A stretch of DNA of 64,000 nucleotides from Isoetes taiwanensis (lineage: Eukaryota; Streptophyta; Lycopodiopsida; Isoetales; Isoetaceae). The stretch is taken from NCBI GenBank assembly GCA_021234155.1, contig JAJEKV010000295.1, positions 62,001 to 126,000 on the forward strand, given 5' to 3'. The translations under genes were made by a program, and so were the position numbers. How positions within the stretch are numbered: position 1 is the first letter of the stretch; each line of letters starts with the position of its first letter. Under the pieces are notes generated by a model that saw only the letters and a program-made list of their open reading frames with translations, made no database searches and was not told the DNA's origin. Of the stretch, positions 54,751 through 64,000 are shown piece after piece.

Positions 54751-55370
54751 TTGGATATGAAACTTGGAAATGTAAAGGTAGAATTTGAAGCAAAAAGAAA
54801 GAAGCTGCAGATGCAAACAAAACTTGTTGAAAGGTTAGGCATCGGAGCTGGAGATAGTGTGGAGCTCAAGCTTTCATATAATGAAGTGGATGCAAAAGTA
54901 GAAATAAAAATTAGACAGTTAAATGGAGAACCTACATATAGATGAGTTTGGATTGGGTTACATGATAAACACAAACACAAGAAGCTCAGTTACCAATCAT
55001 GAAAAAATCAAAGAACTCGAATGTGAAGTGACGATGAAGGGAAAACTCTACTGCAAAGAAAAGAGCATGAATGAGCAAGTAACCTGCAGGAAAAATAGGA
55101 TGGAATCTTTTCTTCATGCGATACAAGGGGGGGGAAAGCACGCTGGTCATACCACAACCATCAATTCCTAATGAGAATTTTACAGCGATAAAGGTTGAGG
55201 TCGTAGTTTGTGGATTTTGTGGATTTTGCTATAAAGGCCTCCATTATGCTATTGTAATCTCTCCATATATGCATTCCTATCATTTGGCATGCGCAATCTA
55301 TACCTTCAAAGTTTCAGAATTTGTTGTCTTTGTACTCAAGAGGTCAGCATAACTTGGCTTCAAAGTATCG
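54751..55370 (+). pseudogene. Unidentified coding remnant with a Cys/His-rich end
   Basis: 54751-54945 encodes a charged helical segment (KVEFEAKRKKLQMQTKLVER). A shifted frame continues IKELECEVTMKGKLYCKEKS. A further frame near 55200-55290 gives VCGFCGFCYKGLHYAIVISP then HSYHLACA, a Cys-x2-Cys / His-x2-His-x3-Cys pattern like a RING- or PHD-type finger. The frames are broken and I cannot name the family. Confidence 0.3.
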
Positions 55371-55519
55371 GAATCACAACTCATGATGGAGGTATGTCTC
55401 TAGAATTTTCTTATGTTATTTGTAAGTCCCTAATCTATTGGCAAATGCATGAAGGCTTACTTTTGTCCTTAAAGCATGACTTGACTGGATAATTTTAGTA
55501 TTGTATAGAATTTTAAAGT

Positions 55520-55800
55520 AGGAAAAACTACCAAAATGCCCCTATGAGTTTATGTAATTACCAAAATGCCCTTATGAGTTTCAAAATTACCAAAATGCTC
55601 TTGACTCAAATAAATGTACAAATAAATTATCAATTTGCCCCTACACACCAAACTTAATTACCAAAATACCCCTACACATCAAACTTATATACTAAAATGC
55701 CATTATATACTAATTCTGATCAATCTACACCGAATTTAATTATCAAAATACCTTATACATCAAACTTATTTACCAAAATACCCCTATACAATCTTGTTGT
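55520..55800 (+). repeat. Degenerate tandem array of ATTACCAAAATGCCCCTA-like units
   Basis: About eight copies, 25-35 bp apart, of TTACCAAAATGCCCCTATG and variants (TACCAAAATACCCCTACAC). Confidence 0.8.
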
Positions 55801-55889
55801 GACACTTACAAGGAGCCAGTGTTTCCAGTGTTTTCTTGAGGCATCCTGTACATAATCTATTAAAGCCTTTAGGACCTCGTTCAGTCATT

Positions 55890-56180
55890 ATGGTGATCCG
55901 AGAACCAGTTGGAGGGTCGTGCCTTCGCTATCCTGGCCTACGGCGGGGGTTAGACCCCTCAGTCCGTAGCATATCCCGGTCTCCTCTTTGACTACAAATA
56001 GCACACTTATATGCATATAAATTTGTAACCGTTCACGTTGGCTGCTATTCCATGGTTGACACCTTCTGTTGTTCTCGTATTTATTTCGAGTTTATAGTGG
56101 TCCAGATTACTAGTTGGTGGGTCCAGCCCTCGCTATCCTGGTGTACGGCGAAGGCTAGGCCTCTGTGTCCCGTAACTTAT
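55890..56180 (+). repeat. Direct duplication, about 75 bp, two copies
   Basis: GTGATCCGAGAACCAGTTGG (55896) and GGTCCAGATTACTAGTTGGT (56100) begin related blocks, each with TCGCTATCCTGG, TACGGCG and GGCTAGRCC-like parts. Confidence 0.6.
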
Positions 56181-56944
56181 TCCGTCCACGTTTTACTCTT
56201 ATAAATCTGCCTTGCCTTTTCAGCCCCAGTCTCTGCTATATTCCGTGTTTTGTCGCTTACGTGTCCTTCATTTTTGTCCCGTCTGTTCATTACCTGGCCT
56301 GTACTCATCCTTTCCCATCTTGTTCTGTCGACCTAGGTTATTCTTGTATTCGCCATCTTCATAGTATAATCTCCCACCATGTTGTCCATGCTTGTTTTGA
56401 TGATTTCGGCCCGTGGTCGATTTTTGTAGTTTGTCGATGTGGGTTTAGCCTGCTGTCTCTTGCCGCACGTCCCTTCATTGTTATTCTAAATGCGAACTTT
56501 ATCTGCTTAACTATCCTTCCTATATTTCTTCCCGCAGATACACTACTTGTGTTCTCTAATCGTCCAAGATTTCCACTACTCGTTTAATCTAGATAGTTCC
56601 TGCTCGGATTTAATACTATTATACTACCATCTATACCTTGCGACCATGTTTCTTGCCTTTTTAATCAGGAAATCAAGTAACAAAAGTCTTTTTATAATTC
56701 CATTTCAGTAATCAAAAGTCCTCCATTAAAAGTTATATTAAACTTTACATGGTCAGATAAGATTCATTTGTGTCCTTCTTCCAAATTAGATGCACTGCCT
56801 TGATCATACAGCTAACAATCTTGGATTATAAAAACATACTAGAAATGGAGCCCAGCGTTGCTGGACATAGCTAGGAACTGTAAATGATACATTCTGGAGT
56901 AAATTGTTAAATTAATTTACGTCTTAAAATCACACAAATAAGAG
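56181..56944. other. No supported gene
   Basis: A 140-residue frame (56165-56587) is Phe/Cys/Pro-rich, without motifs. The rest is AT-rich. Confidence 0.3.
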
Positions 56945-57655
56945 GATTTGGCCACATTTTCACTTTTCTTTCCTTATTTCTTTTTCCGTTTTCTTTTCCA
57001 TGCTTTTATATTTTATTTTCTTATTTTCGCCTTTTCCACCATTTACCTTTGTATTTTTTCCACTATTCTATTTCTACCATCTTCCTTTTCCCTTTTTTAT
57101 TTTCCCCTTCAATGTTTTTATTTTTCTAATTTCACATTCTCTTGTTTTCCTCTCACACCATTTCTCCTCCACTTTTTCCTTTTTTTCTTCCTTTCTTATC
57201 CCCTACTTTTTCCAGTTTCTCGTTCTTTTTGTTCCTCTCCCCTCCCATTCCTATTTTACCCTTATTTTTCTCTCATTTCCTTTATTGTCCTCCCCGTTTC
57301 CCTTCCTCTTTTCCTTTTATACTTTTTTTCCCTTTTCCTTTTCTTCCCTCCCTTCTCTTCCCCTTCCCTTCGTTTTGCTTCCCTTTTGCTTTCCCTTTCC
57401 CTTTTCCGTTTCATTTTCCGATGGCCCTTTTCCCCTTCCCCTCTCCTTTCCCAGCCCTTTCTCTCTTCCACTTTTTCCCTTCCATTTCCCCCTCTTTCTC
57501 TCTTTTCCTTTTCCTTTTTCTTTTTCGTTTCTCTTTCCTTTTTCCCATATCCCTTTTCCCCACCTTTATTTCTTCTCCCCTTTTCCAGTGCCCTTTTTTC
57601 CCTTTCCTTTATTTTTGTGCATTTTTTCCTTCCCTTTTCCCTCCTTTTTGGGTTG
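56945..57655. repeat. Polypyrimidine tract of about 710 bp
   Basis: The plus strand is almost entirely C and T (TTTTCCCTTTCC-type), with very few purines. Three overlapping long frames (251, 220 and 197 residues) are Phe/Pro/Ser/Leu-only and are produced by the composition. Confidence 0.9.
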
Positions 57656-58000
57656 CCCCTAGGGGCGCAAACCCTCGTTTTATGGGGTTGTGGCATATCC
57701 TGAGTATATGCTGGAATATACTCAGAATATATTAATGACTGCTAAAAACCGATTATAGGTTGTAAACTGGCGGTAGCTTTTGTTGCTAAACAACCACTCA
57801 CGAAACCGGCTAACCGAAGGGGCTCCTTTCCTCATCTTCTTGCTTGTAGTGCAAGAAAATCCTCGTGGTTGATCCTTATATTTGCCTTTGGTTGCTTGGT
57901 AGGGACCGCCCGGACCATTGTGAACCTGATCGTTTCCTTGAGGAGGGATTTAAGAGATTTGATGATTTCTTTGCGTTTTCCATTCTTTGTATCTGCATTT
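57656..58000. other. No gene seen
   Basis: Mixed sequence between the pyrimidine tract and the PPR remnant. Confidence 0.35.
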
Positions 58001-58004
58001 GGTT

Positions 58005-58575
58005 GCTCAGCATAATGTTATATCTTGGACCACCATGATTGCAGGGTTTATTCAAGCTGGGGACATAGACGTTTCCTTCAATCTTTTTGAGCAAATGCAA
58101 AGACATGGCATACGTCCAGATAAAGTTATGCAAACATCCGGATAAAGTTACATGTATTCAAATGCTTAGTGCATTCTGTAGCATAGCATTTCTGGGGTAT
58201 GGAAGACGGATTCATTAAGGGATGCTCGATATGAGATGGGTATTTCCCTTGGAAATGCACTGGTGGATATGTATTCCAATTGTAAGTCAATAGAGGATGC
58301 ACGTCATGTTTTTGACGGGATGCTTGCCTATGATGTGGTTTCTTGGAACTCCATGATGCCAGGTTATGTGCAACATGGACAAGGCAATGATGCTCTGGTA
58401 TCGTTTGATAAGATGCAGAAGGGTGCTTGGGACTTCATAGATGCAATGCCTTTGCAGCCTAATGCTGCTTTGTGGATGGCTTTTCTTGCCATCTGCAAAA
58501 AATATAGCAATATTGAGCTTGCTCAATATATTGCAGAATGCACTTTCAGTTTGAAGTTGGGGATTTGGTAAGTGG
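58005..58575 (+). pseudogene. Pentatricopeptide repeat (PLS-type) protein pseudogene
   Basis: QHNVISWTTMIAGFIQAGDI and LFEQMQRHGIRPDK give one repeat. After broken sequence, GNALVDMYSNCKSIEDARHV then DVVSWNSMMPGYVQHGQGND gives the next two. The sequence then jumps from FDKMQKG straight to DFIDAMPLQPNAALWMAFLA and NIELAQYIAE, which resembles the E motif after the last repeat, so an internal deletion has removed several repeats. Such proteins bind organellar RNA. The consensus fits fern and gymnosperm PLS-type PPRs. The C-terminus is not complete. Confidence 0.8.
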
Positions 58576-58805
58576 TGCACTGATGCAACTGTGCTTTACT
58601 TAGTCATCCAGATAAACTTCAAAACCTCCCCCCCAGCAATGGATGTACAGATAAAGTGTATAGAAACTCAAAATCCAAGAGCAGAAAGAGAGAAGCAAAG
58701 AAAACTGGAACATTAGTTTACTGGTTAAGGAGATATTGATCATTTGGATCGATTAGATGAACTCATTGGAACATCGATCTATTGACCAAGAAGATACTTA
58801 TCCAT

Positions 58806-60084
58806 TTGAATAATTTATTGACGTACCCTAACAAACAAACTGTGGGCTTGTTTACTCATGTCGTCTTTGAAGTGCATTATAATGAAGATCGTGTAATAGA
58901 GGTCATTTGGCATATATATCCTGAACAACATGTATGGCATACAGATCCTGAACAACATGTAGACATTACGGATGATGAGTCTGTGGTGGTGGACTTCACT
59001 TATTCTGTAAAATGGCTGAAAACAACTATCTCATTTGAACGGCGCATGGAAAAGTATCAGAAATACTCTTTCCTTCCGCAGCATTTGGAGATCCATTGGT
59101 TTTCAATCGTAAACTCATGTGTTACGATCTTGTCGCCTCTGTGGTTTTTGGCTAAATCCTTAGCGTGTCTTGAAAAATGACTTTATTAACTAAGTCCCTT
59201 TTATGTTTTTTTTTATTCTCATAATATGATGCTTTTAGTCTTTGCATATATAAGGGAGACAATATATTGGCTGAAAGTTACTAAGTTGGCTGCTTTTATC
59301 ATTTCAGGTACACCAAAGAGGAGGAAGAGGATCCTGAGGAAACAGGTTGGAAATGTATACATGGAGATGTATTCCGATTCCCACCTCATCCAAATTGGAT
59401 GTAATTGAGAATTTTTCATCATGTTTTCAAGTCTTCGGGTCGTCTAAGCTTGATGATGTGCGATATATTTGCTGCAGTTATTGGAAGTGGGACACAACTT
59501 CTTGTTCTTGTCCTATGCATCTTTGGCCTTTATTTGGTGGCGTATTTTATCCATATATTGAGGTGCATTGAATACAAAGATATCTTGTCATATATTCACT
59601 TCACCTGGCATATCGGGATATGTTTACGCTTTCGTGTTTATAGGCGGATGGGTGGCAAGAACCGGGTAAATCCTTTATCATATTATGGTTCTTGTTTTCA
59701 TAATCCTCATGATAGTTACCGCCTTCATCACCATTGCACTCACTTATTTTCAATTGGCATTTGAAGATCATGCCCGGTGGTGGTGGTTAGTATTTTTATA
59801 CTCTCTCTACATCTTTTTATTAGGAGCATTTGAGAAATTTAATTTGCCATTTTACTCGCAGGTCTCGTACTTTGTGGTGGTTCAACCCGGCTTATTTATT
59901 TATGGCTATTGTTTCTATTATTATCATGCCGATCTGATATGACGGGTTTGATGCGGGACATCATTCTTCTTTGGTTACATGGACCGTGGTCCGTTATGGA
60001 TTTTTCTTGATGCTTGGAGGTTAGATATAGAGCATCATCCTTGTTATTTGTCCACCACATTTACAGGGCAATCAAATGCGAGTA
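58806..60084 (+). pseudogene. TM9SF (endomembrane protein 70) pseudogene, C-terminal half
   Basis: VDFTYSVKWLKTTISFERRM and KYSFLPQHLEIHWFSIVNSC are the lumenal end and first membrane helix of TM9 proteins. RVLKND follows at 59163, then an intron, then YTKEEEEDPEETGWK-type sequence from 59308, GDVFRFP and AVIGSGTQLLVLVLCIFGLY. Later pieces are TAFITIALTYFQLAFEDHAR and GLFIYGYCFYYYHADL; HIYRAIKCE followed by a stop ends the gene at 60084. A 27-bp tandem duplication (CCTGAACAACATGTA twice, 58918-58965) and several frameshifts disable it. Introns are kept. TM9 proteins act in Golgi/endosomal membrane trafficking. Confidence 0.82.
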
Positions 60085-63000
60085 GTTGCCAATGTTACAA
60101 AGCAAATATTAAACGCATGGCAAATATTAATGCTAGCTAGTCACATGTATACAGAGGGTCTTTATTTTCCTAGGAGAGCATGTGGGCTATCATTGTACCA
60201 CATGCGCGGCGTCACTTTCAATTTGTTGCCCATTATTGTCCTTGTCATCGAACACGGTTGATGGGCTGAGAGATCAAAATGAAGGGCTTACGTTCTAAAA
60301 GCATGGTTGAGGGGCTGCATATGCACGACATATGGGCAAAATTGCACGGAAGGCAAAAATTGACTAAACATTATCCAAGACAAAAGTTGATTAAACATTA
60401 TCCACAAAGCATTATTCTTTCTTATATATTGCTTTTTGCGAATTTGTAGAAGAGAAAGGCCATTTCTAGCCTGTCAAGGCGACAAAAATTGATTAAACAT
60501 TATCCACTCATAGGACAAAATTGAGTGACATGCTATTGATTATTCATATATTGTCTATGGCCAATCTGCAAAGAATGGTGTCGTTTACATTTTGGTTACC
60601 TTTTCCGCGTGGTTCTTGGTTGTTATCTTCTTCTTTGCTCCATGTTTGTTCAATCGATGTGGATTGAGGGGCAAAAGATTGTGGATGATTGGGATGATTG
60701 GAATAAATGGATAATTAAGGCATAGGAAGTTTTACCATCAAAGAGTTGAAAATCTTTGGTGGAAAGAAGAGGAAGAGTATATGAATCATGCTAGCCTTCG
60801 GGGCAAGTTTATGGAGATAATACTAAAATAGTTTCATGGACTCACTATTTGCACTTTGCAAACCACTGGAAGCATGAAATTTGTTTGGTTTGTTTGTTTA
60901 GTCCTATGCTAAGGACTAAACATTTGCAAACTAACTTTCCAACTTAGCAAGCATTGCATATATTTTAATATCCAGAAAGGCACTGCGACTGCAACCCCTA
61001 GTAGCGCCACTAGAGGGTTTCTTTAAAAAAAAACCCTAAGCCAATGCGATTTACCTCATAACGCATAGCTAGTAGAAAAACAAAGGAGGCTAAATTTTGA
61101 ATTTCCATATTGTTTATGAAGTTAGAACTATGGATGACCATCAAAACACCTCTTGCCAAATGGATCTTCCTATGGTGGTTCGTCATGTGTTTAAATCATG
61201 CGTTTAAATCGATCAACGCTCATGCTTGACATCCAAAAAACATATTGATATGATATGTATAATACTGCTGATTTTGCAGAAGGAGAGCCCTTTCATCTTG
61301 TATGTCTGAGCTTGCTTCTTCACGCCCGGTCAACATAGGTTTTTCTATAGGTCTAACCTTCACCTTCCGCTTATTCTTTTTATCGCCTCCACCTTCCGCT
61401 TATTCTTTTTATCCCGCATTCTAGTTGGCTCAACTTCAACGCTTCCCTTCCCCTATACATTACCTTTTCCCCTATACATTTACATTACTTTTTCCCCTAT
61501 ACATTTTCCTAACGTGCAAGCCAAGGCTCCAAATTGGGGGGCTCCAGATTGGGGGGATTGGGGGGTTTAATCTGGAGGCCTGGTGCAAGTTACATAGCTA
61601 AGAAATCCCCTATACTAAAAATGTGTAAGTAATTACATAGCCATAGTTACATAGCTAAGACATCCCTTATACATTTTCATAATGTGTAAGTAGTTACATA
61701 GCTATACGTTCTCAAATTTGCATGTTTTCAATGAGCATAATGAGTTTACTTATTGGCGAATAAAGGTTTGGAGAACCCCTTTGCATATCTTTGTAATTTT
61801 TAATGCCTTGTATGTTTATTTGAAATGGATAACGGGAATATATAACTGGATTGATTAATGGTTGAAGGTTCAATGAACTATAGTTTGGGTGCTTTTAAAA
61901 CCGCTAATTCTTTACCGACATGGTTGGAGTGGCAGCAACACTGGGTCATGCTCAGAGAAATCTTCTCCAATAAAGCCCACAAAATCAAGCACTGGGATCC
62001 GGAATGGGGCCAAAACTTTGTTGGACCAAATGTATAAACTGCAAAGCTCTGCAAATGCAATTTATCCTTCAAAGGGCTGATTGATATTTGCAGAGAACAA
62101 CATTTCCGATTGCAGTTCATATAAACTGAGAGCCAATGATATTAAGCTTCACACCTGCACAAACAGAATACGATTGTGTATTTGTAAACTCTCAATTCAA
62201 GTTGAAAAAGTAGAGCAATCTGTAACCTCTCTCTATTTGGCTGACAGTCCGAAAAACCTCAACTACAACCGAAACCATCAATTTAGTTAAGAAAACATTA
62301 ATCCCTCCTTGTTTTCAAAAGCGAAGCGTCTTTTTACCTCGCAAGCTACAACTTGATTTCGACTGTCCAATCTACAGATTGATTTCGATTGTACAAACTA
62401 CAGCTTGATTTTGTCTTTGGGTTTTTAGACAAAGATCTTTCACTTCCACCGCCATAAGGGCAGCTCCAATTTACCCTAGAATTCCACCGCCATAAGCACT
62501 GTTACAATTTTTTGGATATCAATAATCGAGATACTTCATCAATACCGAATCCTTTACTGCAAACCAAGGTATTTGGAATCTTCAAGTGCCGCTCTTAGGA
62601 AACCTAGAGCAATCCGTTCGACCTCACAATATCTTCCTTTTATTTTTATAACAGTTAGGGCACGACCCTTTTAGGGTCTCGACTCAGCCAACAGCCCAGA
62701 TTAGGCTTCCAATCTTTGATTCCTGGCTTGATTGGGGCCTCAAACATGCAAATCGGCCCTTTGGGTCTGATTTCCGACACCCTAATACTAATTTCGAGCG
62801 AATTTGGTGCAGATTTGGCTTGGGTTGATGCAGATTCCCAGCTCTGATTATGGCGGCTATGGCCTTCCGGGTTTATCTGGCTCTATTTCCCTCAATTCGG
62901 CCCTCCTGAACCATTTCGGCCAATTTCCAGGCCAGTCCGACCTGTTTCAGGTCACTTCCATTGCTACCAGCTTTGCTTCATGCCACAGCCTCCAAGCTTG

Positions 63001-64000
63001 CCAAAATCTCCCTTTTTTTCTTATGAAATCTCGACCAACCTTTATATTGTTTTATCCTGCAACTGCCTGTGATGGCGTCTGACTTCCTCTTTATCTCGCT
63101 GCTGCAGCCATCTGCTGATAGGAGGCGCTCCATATCTGGCTATAGCCTCCGCATGCAAATAGCATGCTAAACCTAATCCGACTCCGGCAGCTGTGGTGTA
63201 AACTACAGGCCCTACTTCCGGCGCATCCCTCGTTCCTCCTGACGCATCCGGTAAACTAAGGATAGACCTCGGCTTTGTGTCTACCTACGATCAGTCCTCC
63301 CCTTTTTATATCAATAAAAAGATCAATCCGGAAGTCTCTGGACACTGATCCGGAGGTTTGAGAGGCAACGAGACATGTGATAGCAGCTTCTAGAAAGACC
63401 TGTAATGTTTTAAGAATTTTTCCTGATTACACGTGCCGGCTCTTGACATGCCGAATTTTCTCACACTTACACGTGTCCAATTCTAAACAAATGATTAAAA
63501 AAATACTTAAATAGGTTTAAGCTGGTCCCTTACCCTCCATATTACAATTATATATTAGAGATATATATATTGCTTTTTGCAAATTTGTATAAGAGAAAGG
63601 ACCTGTGGGCAAATTTTTAGCCGCGAAAGGTGGCTGACATGCGGAGTGTTGAGACTGCCTTGATCGCCCAGAGATTTGCCCACGGGGCCTTTGCCCTAAT
63701 GGAAGAAACAATTTGGCCATTCCAGCTGTGCCACGTGGCTTGCTGCCACCAGAATACAGGTAGAGAAAACAGAAAGAGGCGTAAAAACAACGGGAATGAC
63801 AGGCTTTCAAAAATAGAAGAGGTGATACGTGTCGTGTTTTGATTGCACAAGACGACTGGATTAGGCCCAGCCGTTTTCTTCTTTCTTGCATTGAAAAGCC
63901 AACTTCTACGACTTTTTGCCTGTTGGTTGCATTTTGTTCTGTTGTGGGCACTATCTTTTGCCAGTTCAACTTTATGAGTTTGTGAACTGACAAGAGAGGG
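60085..64000. other. Terminal intergenic stretch, repeats only
   Basis: No supported gene. Repeats: GATTAAACATTATCCA-like phrases (60359-60512); CCTTCCGCTTATTCTTTTTA twice (61361-61407); CCCCTATACATT phrases (61450-61680); and a phrase TATTGCTTTTTGCGAATTTG with AGAGAAAGG at 60426 recurring at 63568. A 92-residue frame at 62804 has no motif. Confidence 0.45.

Noticed and set aside
56165..56587. 140-residue frame
   Set aside because: No motif, no splice or promoter signals, composition typical of pyrimidine-rich DNA.
56948..57735. Three overlapping frames of 197-251 residues rich in Phe, Ser, Pro and Leu
   Set aside because: A strand lacking purines has almost no stop codons; the frames reflect composition only.

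Overview
The window is nuclear DNA of a land plant. The evidence is an intact four-exon plant-type alternative oxidase gene, plant-type Ty1/copia retrotransposons primed by initiator-Met tRNA, a plant MULE (Mutator-like element), and decayed intron-containing fragments of plant beta-galactosidase, class III peroxidase, PPR, TM9SF and NudC-like genes. Gene density is very low and nested transposons are abundant, as in a large fern- or gymnosperm-type genome. The PPR fragment fits a fern or gymnosperm, but I cannot fix the lineage.

Region 1 (491-22435) reads as one giant nested MULE of about 22 kb. Its ends are ~1 kb inverted repeats built from degenerate GGATCC-containing units, flanked by a near-identical 9-bp duplication (GTGGTAGTG / GTGGTGGTG). 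Inside are a C2H2 + Ulp1/C48 cysteine protease gene (1915-9915, +), a small unknown gene (10602-11183, +) bracketed by direct repeats that carry GGATCC arrays, and a MULE transposase with a WRKY/GCM1-like zinc-binding region (about 11.83-14.79 kb, -). Two copia elements have jumped into it. Copia-1 (3576-8933, 5-bp duplication AATGC) splits the protease gene. Copia-2 (14990-21462, minus) is itself interrupted by a repeat also found at 51-54 kb.

Region 2 (22783-24402, minus) is the alternative oxidase gene, the only clearly intact host gene. The MULE ends about 340 bp beyond its stop codon.

Region 3 (24.4-31.8 kb) holds gene debris: the 3' half of a GH35 beta-galactosidase and pieces of a class III peroxidase.

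Region 4 (31807-41196) is the most interesting part. It is a 9.39-kb unit with a perfect 21-bp terminal inverted repeat (GGGTAGAAGC...GAAAGGGTG) and a 4-bp duplication (AAGA). It carries a broken gene with a cysteine-rich block and DF..ENY / SDRCAAQFKS / HEKGTHDGEGA motifs, which I infer to be a DDE-like transposase, plus a convergent second Ulp1/C48 protease gene. I know no described superfamily that matches it, so it is my main candidate for a new system.

Region 5 (41.2-64 kb) is intergenic. It contains unassigned GC-rich reading frames (43.3-44.3 kb), a LINE reverse transcriptase remnant (47.8 kb), a NudC-like pseudogene (49.5-49.8 kb), a family of long foldback repeats (51.4-54.1 kb), a 700-bp pure-pyrimidine tract (57 kb), and PPR and TM9SF pseudogenes (58-60 kb). 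From 60.1 kb to the end I see only short repeats.
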